This document shows, one piece after another, positions 43,834 through 51,697 of a stretch of DNA of 64,000 nucleotides. Source of the stretch: Acidimicrobiales bacterium (GTDB lineage: Bacteria; Actinomycetota; Acidimicrobiia; Acidimicrobiales; Aldehydirespiratoraceae). The notes under the pieces are model-generated. The model was given only the letters and a program-made list of their open reading frames with translations, was not told the origin of the DNA and did no database searches. The DNA lies in NCBI GenBank assembly GCA_040219515.1, contig JAVJSI010000014.1, forward strand, positions 62,001 through 126,000. Direction: 5' to 3'. Made by a program: the position numbers and the translations under genes. Each line of letters starts with the position of its first letter. Position 1 is the stretch's first letter.

Positions 43834-45210
43834 ATGAGTACGAGCACCACCATCAACCCGACGACCGGCGAGGAGATCGCCACCTACGACGACCACACCG
43901 ACGCCGATGTCGAGGCGATCGTCGATGCTGCCCAGGCGGCGTTCGGCGAATGGCGACGCCGGCCTCTGGAGGATCGAACCGACATCGCCCGAAGGATCGC
44001 GGTGTTGCTCCGCAAACGGTCGGGCCCGCTGGCCCAGATCATGACCGACGAGATGGGCAAGGTCCTCGCCCACGGTGAGCGCGAGGTGTCGCTGTGCGCC
44101 CAGATCTGCGAGTGGACCGCCGACAATGCGGCCGACGAACTGGCCGACGAGGACCGACCGCTCGACGGTGGCCGCGCCATCATCAGCTATCGACCCGTCG
44201 GCATCATCCTCGGCATCCAACCGTTCAACTTCCCGACGTATCAGGTGATTCGCTACAGCATCCCGCAGCTGGTCGCCGGCAATGCCGTCCTGCTGAAGCA
44301 CTCCCACGGCGTGTGGGGTTCGGCGCTGTTCCTCGAGCAGCTCTACCACGACGCCGGTGTCCCCGAGGACCTGTTCCGGGTGTTGAAGATCTCGAGTGAA
44401 CAGAGCAGCCGACTGATCGCAAACCCGCTGGTTCGCGGCGTGACCCTCACCGGTAGCGGCAAGGCCGGCAGCATCGTGGCCGCCGCTGCGGGCGAGCACC
44501 TGAAGAAGACGGTCATGGAGCTCGGCAGCAACGATGCCTACCTGGTGCTCGGCGACGCCGACATCCCCACTGCCGTCGAGGTGTGCGCCACGGCTCGTAT
44601 CTACAACAACGGCGAGACGTGCGTGGCCGCGAAGCGATTCGTCGTCGTCGACTCCGTCTACGACGAGTTCGTCGCCGCCTTCATCGAGCAGCTCGACACG
44701 ATCGAGATGGGCGATCCCAACGAGGAGGCAACCGGCCTCGGGCCGATGGCCCGCGAGGATCTGCGCGATGAACTGCACGAACAGGTTCGGGCGTCGATCG
44801 AGGCCGGAGCGACGCTGACCATGGGCGGCACGGTTCCCGACCGCCCCGGATTCTTCTACCCCGTCACCGTGCTCGAGGATGTCGTGCCCGGCATGCCCGC
44901 TTACGACGAAGAGTTGTTCGGACCCGTGGCGTCGATCATCCGGGTGGCCGATGACGCCGAAGCCATGAAGGTCGCCAACGACTCGCGGTTCGGGCTCGGT
45001 GGAGGGATCATCTCGAAGGACGTCGAGAAGGCGATCGCGATGGCGATCGACGAGTTCGACACCGGCATGGTCAACATCAACGGCTACAACCTGGCCAACC
45101 CGCATCTCCCGTTCGGCGGCGTGAAGGATTCCGGCTACGGGCGAGAACACGGCGGCTTCGGCCTGAAGGAGTTCGTCAACGTGAAGTCCGTGCAGGTGAC
45201 CGACTCATGA
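43834..45210 (+). CDS. Aldehyde dehydrogenase (succinate-semialdehyde type)
   Basis: A 458-residue ALDH close to the short GabD1/Sad group. Catalytic N132 in PFNFP, general base E229 in VMELGSND, nucleophile C263 in [11 protein letters not shown], and ELFGPVA. It oxidises an aldehyde, probably succinate semialdehyde, with NAD(P)+. Its stop overlaps the next start by ATGA (45207-45210). Confidence 0.9.
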   Translation: MSTSTTINPTTGEEIATYDDHTDADVEAIVDAAQAAFGEWRRRPLEDRTDIARRIAVLLRKRSGPLAQIMTDEMGKVLAHGEREVSLCAQICEWTADNAADELADEDRPLDGGRAIISYRPVGIILGIQPFNFPTYQVIRYSIPQLVAGNAVLLKHSHGVWGSALFLEQLYHDAGVPEDLFRVLKISSEQSSRLIANPLVRGVTLTGSGKAGSIVAAAAGEHLKKTVMELGSNDAYLVLGDADIPTAVEVCATARIYNNGETCVAAKRFVVVDSVYDEFVAAFIEQLDTIEMGDPNEEATGLGPMAREDLRDELHEQVRASIEAGATLTMGGTVPDRPGFFYPVTVLEDVVPGMPAYDEELFGPVASIIRVADDAEAMKVANDSRFGLGGGIISKDVEKAIAMAIDEFDTGMVNINGYNLANPHLPFGGVKDSGYGREHGGFGLKEFVNVKSVQVTDS

Positions 45211-45854
45211 TCGTCTCCATCGTCGGCGGGCACGGCTCGATCGCCCGACTCCTCACGCCATTGCTCTCGACCCGGGGTTGCACCGTACGGGGCCTCGTGC
45301 GGGACGAAACCCAGTTCGGCGACCTCCGTGACGACGGTGCCGAACCTGTCCTGTGTGATCTCGAGAGCGCGAGCGATGATGACATCGACGACGCCCTGGA
45401 CGGGAGCGACGTGGTGGTGTTCGCCGCCGGCGCCGGTCCCGACAGTGGTCCGGAGCGAAAGAAGTCGCTCGACCGCGACGGAGCGATTGCGTCAGTACGG
45501 TCCGCGGTTCGGGTGGGCGCCGATCGATTCCTGATCATCAGTTCGATGGGCGCCGACGATCCCCCTCAGGACGACGAGAACTTCAGCGTCTACCTCCGGG
45601 CCAAGGCCGAGGCCGACGACGCGGTTCGTGAGGCCACCATCGACGGAACGATCATCCGTCCCGGCGCACTCACCGACGACGAACCGACCGGGCGGGTGCG
45701 CATCGGCGGGTCGGTCGGCCGGGGAGAGATCCCCCGGGCCGACGTCGCCGCCGTGCTGGCCGCCGTGATCGACACCGGTCGGGGCCGAAACGTCACGTTC
45801 GAGGTCATCGGCGGCGAAACATCTGTCGCCGAGGCGGTTTCGACGCTCGAGTGA
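45207..45854 (+). CDS. NAD(P)H-binding atypical SDR
   Basis: A 215-residue protein with the Rossmann motif VGGHGSIAR (about 6-14), a VVFAAGAG stretch and IIRPGALTDD; it fits the NmrA/SDR_a5-like atypical group that may act as a redox sensor or reductase. Coupled to the aldehyde dehydrogenase gene. Confidence 0.85.
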   Translation: MIVSIVGGHGSIARLLTPLLSTRGCTVRGLVRDETQFGDLRDDGAEPVLCDLESASDDDIDDALDGSDVVVFAAGAGPDSGPERKKSLDRDGAIASVRSAVRVGADRFLIISSMGADDPPQDDENFSVYLRAKAEADDAVREATIDGTIIRPGALTDDEPTGRVRIGGSVGRGEIPRADVAAVLAAVIDTGRGRNVTFEVIGGETSVAEAVSTLE

Positions 45855-45893
45855 GCGGATCGCAGGGGTGGTCCTGCGGCGTCAGGTGCGGTC

Positions 45894-46037
45894 TCAGGTG
45901 AAGATGCTCACGCCGCCGGGCCCCACGAGGAGTCCGACCACGATGAGCACGATGCCGTAGACCATTTGCTTGCGAAAGATCGCAGCGATGCCGGAGATCA
46001 CGAGAACAACGGCAATGAGCCAGAGAATGAACGCCAT
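45894..46037 (-). CDS. 47-residue GPGG membrane protein
   Basis: Two hydrophobic segments (about 2-20 and 25-39) separated by RKQM and ending in the VGPGGVSIF motif typical of a family of very small actinobacterial membrane proteins of unknown function. The ATG at 46037 follows GTACCAAG; there is no strong RBS. Confidence 0.7.
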   Translation of the reverse strand: MAFILWLIAVVLVISGIAAIFRKQMVYGIVLIVVGLLVGPGGVSIFT

Positions 46038-46133
46038 CTTGGTACTCGATTCAGTAGAGGTTCGAGGGCCCTACCCGCCCCCGCCATGGCCAAACATCGA
46101 CCGACGGCGAACCACCGCCGTTGCCGGCGCCGG

Positions 46134-46169
46134 TTGACAATCTACGGTAATAACGTAGATTTACCGTAG
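46134..46169 (+). promoter_or_regulatory. Promoter and Rrf2-type operator of the TauE/SafE gene
   Basis: TTGACA (46134-46139), 16-bp spacer, TAGATT (46156-46161), nine bases to ATG. A 9-bp inverted repeat CTACGGTAA (46142-46150) / TTACCGTAG (46161-46169) spans the spacer and the start region. A repressor bound here would block RNA polymerase; the nearby Rrf2 protein is the obvious candidate. Confidence 0.75.
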
Positions 46170-46170
46170 T

Positions 46171-47094
46171 ATGAACGAACTGTGGATCGCCGGTCTTGCG
46201 GGGTTCGCCGCGTCGCTCGTCGACGGGGCGCTGGGGATGGGCTTCGGGCCGACCTCGTCGAGCCTCCTCCTCGCGAGCGGTATGAGCCCGATCACCACGT
46301 CTGCGTCGGTCAACCTGGCCAAGATCGCAACCGGCCTGGCCGGGGCGGTCTCGCACTGGCGCTTCGGCAATCTGGATCGCCGGTTGGTGCTCCAGCTCGC
46401 GATCCCGGGAGCGTCGGGCGCGGTCGTCGGTGCGCTGGTCCTGTCGTTCGTCGACGAGGACGGCCTGCGGCCGATCCTCGCATCGATGCTCGTCCTGATC
46501 GGCCTGCGGATCATGGTTCGTTTCAGCCGGGCGCTTCCCGTCGCATCTTCTGCTGATCCGAAGGCGGACTGCGCCAACGACACGCCGAACAGTCGTGGCG
46601 TCCGGTTGGCGGGCCTCACCGGAGGAGTGACGAATGGTCTCGTCGGTGCATGGGGGCCGGTCGTCACACCGGTCATGCTGGAACGCGGCATCGTCCCGAG
46701 GATCGCCGTCGGGTCGGTGAACACGGCCGAGGTCGCGGTCGCTGTCGTGTCCGTCGGCTCGATCATCGGCTCGGTCGGCGGTGACGGATTCGAACTCGGC
46801 GTGGTCGCGGCGATGGTTGCCGGTGGTGTGATCGCCGCGCCGCTCGGCGCCTACGCGGTGCGGTTCTTTCCGGCCCGGCTACTGGGACTCGGCGTGGCGG
46901 CGGTCCTGCTCGTCACCCAGGTCCGCGAGCTCGACCGGGTGATCGACCACCCTCGCTTCGGGCTCGTCGCCTATGTCGCCGCGATTGTGGGCATCGCCCT
47001 GGCGGGGCTGCGACCACGCCTGACTCGTACCGCTCAGCGGGGTAGCCAGGCGTCGCTGTCGTCCACCAGCGAGCGCACGTCGGGCGGGAGGTGA
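46171..47094 (+). CDS. TauE/SafE-family sulfite/organosulfonate exporter
   Basis: A 307-residue membrane protein with eight to nine segments. It has the paired TauE motifs DGALGMGFGPTSSSLLLASGMSP and LTGGVTNGLVGAWGPVVTPVML. Likely substrate is sulfite or an organic sulfonate/carboxylate anion. Its end overlaps the convergent Rrf2 gene by 61 bp. Confidence 0.88.
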   Translation: MNELWIAGLAGFAASLVDGALGMGFGPTSSSLLLASGMSPITTSASVNLAKIATGLAGAVSHWRFGNLDRRLVLQLAIPGASGAVVGALVLSFVDEDGLRPILASMLVLIGLRIMVRFSRALPVASSADPKADCANDTPNSRGVRLAGLTGGVTNGLVGAWGPVVTPVMLERGIVPRIAVGSVNTAEVAVAVVSVGSIIGSVGGDGFELGVVAAMVAGGVIAAPLGAYAVRFFPARLLGLGVAAVLLVTQVRELDRVIDHPRFGLVAYVAAIVGIALAGLRPRLTRTAQRGSQASLSSTSERTSGGR

Positions 47095-47489
47095 CCCACG
47101 GCCAGATCGGCCAGCGTCACCCCTTCGAGCACCGCCCGGACCGCGGCCCGGAGTCCGATCCAGAGCTCGTGCAGATGCTGGGACGAACCGGTGTAGGTCA
47201 CCTCTTCGGGCCGGCGACCCTGCACGAGGGCCAACGGCCCGTCGACCACTCGGGCGATGTCGGCGATCGTGATCGTCTCGGCCGGGCGGCCGAGTGAGTA
47301 GCCCCCGGCAGCCCCGCGATGACCGAAGAGCAGGCCCGCCTGGCGGAGGTCGGTCAGCACGACCTCGAGGTAGCGAGGAGGGATCCCCTGGGCCTCTGCG
47401 AGTTCGTCGCGGGTGACTCGACTCGACTCGCTCGTCGCGATCTCGAGAAGCGCCCGAACCGCGTAGTCCACCTTGGCGCTGACCTGCAT
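47034..47489 (-). CDS. Rrf2-family regulator without Fe-S cysteines
   Basis: A 151-residue regulator beginning MQVSAKVDYAVRALLEIA; winged helix through GIPPRYLEVVLTDLRQAGLLFGHRGAAGGYSLGRP. The region where IscR/NsrR have three Cys (about 92-106) has none, so it should act without an Fe-S cluster, as CymR does in sulfur control. It is convergent to the TauE/SafE gene, whose promoter has a suitable inverted repeat. Confidence 0.88.
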   Translation of the reverse strand: MQVSAKVDYAVRALLEIATSESSRVTRDELAEAQGIPPRYLEVVLTDLRQAGLLFGHRGAAGGYSLGRPAETITIADIARVVDGPLALVQGRRPEEVTYTGSSQHLHELWIGLRAAVRAVLEGVTLADLAVGHLPPDVRSLVDDSDAWLPR

Positions 47490-47694
47490 GGGCCCATCAT
47501 GGCAGCGGGAGCACGGGCGGGAAGGAACTGACCAGGTTCGCTCCGTGCCCCGGCCGATCTTCGTCCACGAGACCATCGACGTGACCGGCGGCGACACCCT
47601 GGAATACCACCTCAGGGCAGGCGGTTGAAATAGCCGTACATTTGGACCTCGCGGTGGAGAGTGGCGCAAGATCCTCCCAATGAAGGAGCACGAA

Positions 47695-48174
47695 ATGACC
47701 AACGTTCCCACCATCAACATCGGCATGGACGAAGCTGATCGGCAGGCCGTCGCCGAGGGACTCTCGCATTTGCTGGCCGACTCCTACACGCTCTACCTGA
47801 AGACCCACAACTACCACTGGAACGTGGTGGGCCCGATGTTCAACACGCTGCATCTCATGTTCGAAGCGCAGTACAACGAGCTGGCGCTGGCCGTCGACTT
47901 GATCGCCGAACGGATCCGCGCACTCGGCGAACCTGCGCCCGGCAGCTATCGCGAGTTCGGCGCCCTGTCCTCGGTACCCGAGGACGACGATGCTCCCGAC
48001 GCCACCGAGATGATCCGTCGTCTGGTCCAGGGGCAGGAGGCGGTCGCGCGCACGGCACGGGCGACCTTTGTCATCGCCGAGAAGGCGAACGATCAGCCCA
48101 CCGCCGATCTTCTGACCCAACGCATGCAGGTACACGAGAAGACGGCATGGATGCTGCGCAGCATGCTCGCCTGA
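47695..48174 (+). CDS. dps: Dps-family DNA-binding ferritin
   Basis: A 159-residue Dps protein. The inter-subunit ferroxidase ligands are visible: H41 (HNYHWNV), H53, E57 and E61 (TLHLMFEAQYNE), with W42 nearby. Forms dodecamers that oxidise Fe2+ with peroxide and protect DNA. AAGGAG lies nine bases before ATG 47695; an upstream ATG at 47680 contains that RBS and is rejected. Confidence 0.93.
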   Translation: MTNVPTINIGMDEADRQAVAEGLSHLLADSYTLYLKTHNYHWNVVGPMFNTLHLMFEAQYNELALAVDLIAERIRALGEPAPGSYREFGALSSVPEDDDAPDATEMIRRLVQGQEAVARTARATFVIAEKANDQPTADLLTQRMQVHEKTAWMLRSMLA

Positions 48175-48273
48175 GGCCGCCGCCTTTGCGTTCGAGTTGT
48201 GACAACTGGTCGTAGGATCTCGCACTGAGGGACGTCGGTCGCCGACTCCCACGCTGTCGGGAGGCAGTCCGTC

Positions 48274-49212
48274 GTGCTGTATGCAATTGCGGCGATCGTC
48301 GTCGGTGTCGGCGTACTCGCATGGGCCGCCGATCAGTTCGTTCTCGGTGCGTCGCGCGTCGCGCTCATCCGAAACGTCTCGCCGTTGGTGGTGGGCGTCG
48401 TCATCATCGGGTTCGGCACGAGTGCGCCGGAGCTCATCGTCTCCGCCATCGCCAGCGCGGGAGACGAGCCAGAGGTGGCGATCGGCAACATCGTCGGATC
48501 GAACATCGCCAACCTCTCGCTTCTGCTCGGCGTCGGTGCGTTGATCGTTCCCCTCGTGGTCGTGTCGCGAACCGTGAAACGCGAAGCCCCACTCGTGGTT
48601 GGGGCGGTCATCCTCTTCGCGGTAGTGGTGCAGGGTGGAGGGATCAGCCGCGTCGAGGGTGTCCTCCTGCTGCTCGCGATGGCGGTCTCGCTCTTCGTCG
48701 TTTCGCGGCAGTCGTCGGCCGATCCGCTCGACGGGGATGTCGTGGAGTTGGCAGACCCGGCCGGGCACCGCTTCGGACGAGAGGTCGGTCGAACACTCGT
48801 CGGGCTGCTCGGCACGATCGGCGCCGCACAGTTGTTGCTCTGGGGCGCGCTGGATCTCGCAGAGCGGGCCGAGCTGTCCGAGGGGTTCGTCGGCGCGACC
48901 ATGGTCGCGGTGGGAACGTCACTTCCCGAACTCGTGACGGTGGTTCAGTCCGCTCGACGCCGTGAGACCGATCTGATCGTGGGCAACCTGCTCGGGTCGA
49001 ACCTGTTCAACGCACTCGGCGTCGGGGGCGTGGTCGGACTCATCGGCGCGCCCAGTATCGACAACGCGGCACTCACGACCGTCGCGGCCCTTGCTGCAGT
49101 GGTGGTTGCCGCGGGTGCATTGCTGGTCATGATGACCTCACACACCGTCACCCGACGGGAGGGGTTCGTACTGATCGCCGCGTACGCCATCATCGTCCCG
49201 TTCCTCGCCTGA
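48274..49212 (+). CDS. CaCA-family calcium/sodium:proton antiporter (YrbG-like)
   Basis: A 312-residue exchanger with ten segments in two inverted halves. Both alpha repeats are present: GFGTSAPELIVSAIA with GNIVGSNIANL (about 47-90) and AVGTSLPELVTVVQS with GNLLGSNLFNAL (about 213-252). GTG start. Confidence 0.92.
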   Translation: MLYAIAAIVVGVGVLAWAADQFVLGASRVALIRNVSPLVVGVVIIGFGTSAPELIVSAIASAGDEPEVAIGNIVGSNIANLSLLLGVGALIVPLVVVSRTVKREAPLVVGAVILFAVVVQGGGISRVEGVLLLLAMAVSLFVVSRQSSADPLDGDVVELADPAGHRFGREVGRTLVGLLGTIGAAQLLLWGALDLAERAELSEGFVGATMVAVGTSLPELVTVVQSARRRETDLIVGNLLGSNLFNALGVGGVVGLIGAPSIDNAALTTVAALAAVVVAAGALLVMMTSHTVTRREGFVLIAAYAIIVPFLA

Positions 49213-49244
49213 TCCGGCGAGGGAGCCAGGTAGCTTCGGATGCC

Positions 49245-49793
49245 ATGTCACCACTGACGAAGACGCCGGCCGGACTCATCGTGACGCCCGGGGCCAGCGC
49301 CGACCGGGAGCACGCCACGCTGGTCGCGATCGACGAAGCGCTTCCCGAGCTCGCCGTCGAACGGCTGACACTGGCGACCACCAGCGTGAACAGCGCGGTG
49401 AAGAAGATCGTGGCCGCCGGAGAAGCCCTGGCCGAGCGTCTCGGTGTGGATCCCGACGAGATTGCGTACGGCGGGCGGAGCTTCGGTGGCCGGGCGTGTT
49501 CGGTGGCGGTGGCCGAGGGACTGCCGGCTGCGGCGCTCCTGCTCCTCAGCTATCCGCTGCACCCCCCCGGCAAGCCGGAGAATCTGCGGGTCGACCACTT
49601 CGGCCGGATCGCCGTGCCCACGCTGTTCGTGTCGGGTGAGCGGGATCCGTTCGGGACCCCCGAGGAGTTCGCCGACCACCTTCCGTCGATCGCCGGGCCC
49701 GTCGAGGTCGAGTGGGTGCCGGGCAACCACTCGCCCAAGGGCCAGGACCCTGCGATCTGTGCGCTGATCCGCCGCTTTCTCGGTCTCGCCTGA
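49245..49793 (+). CDS. Alpha/beta hydrolase of KANL3/Tex30-like type
   Basis: A 182-residue compact alpha/beta hydrolase: LIVTPGASADREH opening, GGRSFGGR nucleophile elbow (Ser about 79), SGERDPFG acid loop and PGNHSPKG histidine. Short length and GGRS elbow match the dienelactone-hydrolase/KANL3-like group. Role unknown. Confidence 0.85.
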   Translation: MSPLTKTPAGLIVTPGASADREHATLVAIDEALPELAVERLTLATTSVNSAVKKIVAAGEALAERLGVDPDEIAYGGRSFGGRACSVAVAEGLPAAALLLLSYPLHPPGKPENLRVDHFGRIAVPTLFVSGERDPFGTPEEFADHLPSIAGPVEVEWVPGNHSPKGQDPAICALIRRFLGLA

Positions 49794-49818
49794 CGACGAC
49801 CGGGCCGAGGCCGCCGCA

Positions 49819-50139
49819 ATGGCGACCGGGCGCGTCGCTCGGGTCGAGCTACGTGAGGGTCACGGTTTCGCCGACGAAGCGGCGACGCGACACATGCACG
49901 CCGGGTTCGAGGCACATCCCTGGGCCTGTCTCTTCGCGCCGAGCGCTCTGCTGACGGCCCATCACGACGGAGGCGGCGACCTGCATCCCGAGGCGCTGGG
50001 AAAGGCGGAACGGCTTCAGGTCAGCCCCGGCGAGGTGATCAACGCGTTGAACAAGCACGAGCATCTCGCGATGGACAGCGACGACGTGTGGCATGCGCTC
50101 ACCCGAAAGCACGGCGACCACGACGTGCCGCTGTCGTAG
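49819..50139 (+). CDS. Hypothetical protein
   Basis: A 106-residue soluble protein rich in His (ten or more) and Ala. It opens RVARVELREGHGFADEAATRHMHAGFEAHPW and ends in ALTRKHGDHDVPL. No family recognised. It starts 26 bp after the hydrolase stop and probably shares its transcript. Confidence 0.55.
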   Translation: MATGRVARVELREGHGFADEAATRHMHAGFEAHPWACLFAPSALLTAHHDGGGDLHPEALGKAERLQVSPGEVINALNKHEHLAMDSDDVWHALTRKHGDHDVPLS

Positions 50140-50172
50140 CAGGTCGCCGTTTGCGTGAGCCGCGGCATCGGT

Positions 50173-51234
50173 TCAGCGGCGGCGCAGAGGTGACGTGATC
50201 ACGGGCAGGTCGGCGTAGGTCACGATGCCGGATACGGCGTCGCACACGGCGGGAATGGCATTGACCACGGGAACCGCGGTGATGCGCATGCCGATGCTGT
50301 GCATGGTGTCCTTGTCGAGATGGGCCATGTCCTCGGCGGTCGGCCAGATGTCCATCTTGATGCGGACGTTGGGGTCGCCGGCCACCTCGACGATGTAGCC
50401 GTGTTCGACCTTCCACGGTGGGTCGATGCGCTCGCTGGCCAACCATCGCTGCCGGATCTCGACCACGTCCTCGCCACCGACGACACCGATCCAGTGCACG
50501 TCCATACCGGCGACATGGCCGGCCGGAATTCGCAGTCCGGGAACCTCGACATCGTCGATGGCATGGGCGAAGGCGACGTCACAGCGGATCTCGTCGAAGA
50601 CCACCCCGAGCAGGCGGCCGAGCGTCTCCACTCCTTCCGCGAACACCTGGGTGCCGTTGCGGACGTCGTCGGCGTGGCCCGGGTCGTCGGCCGGCCGTGC
50701 CCAGCCGGCGGACTCGAAGTTCGCGTCGGTGACGTAGTCGCTGACATCGACCGACTCGGAGACGACGACCCGCTCCACACCGCTCGTGATCCCGGCGCCG
50801 ATCGCGGCGAACAGTTGGGCATAGCCCGGGTTCATGCCGCTGCCGAAGAGGGTGGCGTCGCCCGCCGAACAGGCCGACTCGAGGCGGTCGCGCTGCCCCG
50901 GGTCGAGGGTGGCACCGGTCATGAACTCGGCGCTGGCCACGACGTTCACCCCGGCGCCGAGAATCCTCTCCAGCTCGTCGACATCGAGGTGAAGGGGCGC
51001 GTAGACGATGGCGTCGAGGCCGAGGTCGAGAAGCTCACCGACGTCGGCCGTGGCCACCACGGCGAGTTCGTGGTCGAGCCCACACAACGTGCCGACATCG
51101 ACGCCGGCCTTCTCGGCCGAGTACGCGTAGGCGCCGACGAGCTCGAGGTCGGGGCGGGCGAGGATCGCCCGCACGGCCTGGCGGACGACGTTCCCGGTCG
51201 TCCACACCGCCACCCGTCGCACGCCTTCGGCCAT
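50173..51234 (-). CDS. DapB-like NAD(P)-dependent dehydrogenase (2,4-diaminopentanoate dehydrogenase-like)
   Basis: A 353-residue protein: Rossmann start RRVAVWTTGNVVRQAVRAIL, a DAIVYAPLHLDVDELERILGAG segment and a central GSGMNPGYAQLF. This architecture is shared by dihydrodipicolinate-reductase-like proteins including 2,4-diaminopentanoate dehydrogenase. In actinobacteria many copies occur with lipid or steroid genes; substrate unknown. ATG 51234 is preferred over an upstream in-frame start at 51291. Confidence 0.8.
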   Translation of the reverse strand: MAEGVRRVAVWTTGNVVRQAVRAILARPDLELVGAYAYSAEKAGVDVGTLCGLDHELAVVATADVGELLDLGLDAIVYAPLHLDVDELERILGAGVNVVASAEFMTGATLDPGQRDRLESACSAGDATLFGSGMNPGYAQLFAAIGAGITSGVERVVVSESVDVSDYVTDANFESAGWARPADDPGHADDVRNGTQVFAEGVETLGRLLGVVFDEIRCDVAFAHAIDDVEVPGLRIPAGHVAGMDVHWIGVVGGEDVVEIRQRWLASERIDPPWKVEHGYIVEVAGDPNVRIKMDIWPTAEDMAHLDKDTMHSIGMRITAVPVVNAIPAVCDAVSGIVTYADLPVITSPLRRR

Positions 51235-51271
51235 GGCCGCGGACCGTAGCAGGGTGGGTCTCGAACCTGCG

Positions 51272-51317
51272 TTGACAGACAGGGAAAGCATCTATACCTT
51301 CACAGTTATGCAGGTAT
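51272..51317 (+). promoter_or_regulatory. Promoter of the ArsR/metal ATPase operon
   Basis: TTGACA (51272-51277) and TATACC (51293-51298, 15-bp spacer) lie nine bases before ATG 51308. An inverted repeat ATACCT (51294-51299) / AGGTAT (51312-51317) spans the -10 and the start codon and could be the ArsR operator. Confidence 0.6.
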
Positions 51318-51697
51318 CAGCACCGACGGACTCGGAGAGTTGCGCCGAACGCCATATCGACGCAGGAGAGGTCGACGCAGGAAAGGTCGGCGCGGTCGGC
51401 GAGACGCTGATCGACCTCGAGGAGGCGGTGGACCTGGCCGAGATGTTTCGGCTGCTGGGTGACCCGACCCGGGTGAGAATTCTCTTCGCCCTGCTCGAGG
51501 CCGGCGAACTGTGTGTCTGCGACATCGCCTCGGTCGTCGACACGACCGAGACCAAGGTGTCGCAGGCGATGCGCCTGCTGCGGGGGGCGGGGGTCGTTCG
51601 CAACCGCCGAGATGGTCGCAACGTCCACTACCGACTCGACGACGCGCACGTACGGATGTTGCTGGACCTCTCACGAGAGCACCTGGCCCATGGCTGA
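51308..51697 (+). CDS. ArsR/SmtB-family metal-sensing repressor
   Basis: A 129-residue winged-helix repressor. ELCVCD (alpha3) provides a Cys-x-Cys metal site of the ArsR/CadC/CmtR type; the recognition region is TETKVSQAMRLLRGAGVV and the wing NRRDGRNVHYRL. An extra Cys lies in the N-terminal region (SCAERH). It overlaps the P-type ATPase start by 8 bp, so it most likely derepresses that pump when metal binds. Confidence 0.92.
   Translation: MQVSAPTDSESCAERHIDAGEVDAGKVGAVGETLIDLEEAVDLAEMFRLLGDPTRVRILFALLEAGELCVCDIASVVDTTETKVSQAMRLLRGAGVVRNRRDGRNVHYRLDDAHVRMLLDLSREHLAHG

Noticed and set aside
43207-45150. 647-codon frame antisense to the GH13 and aldehyde dehydrogenase genes
   Set aside because: Spans two well-supported plus-strand genes and shows no domain.
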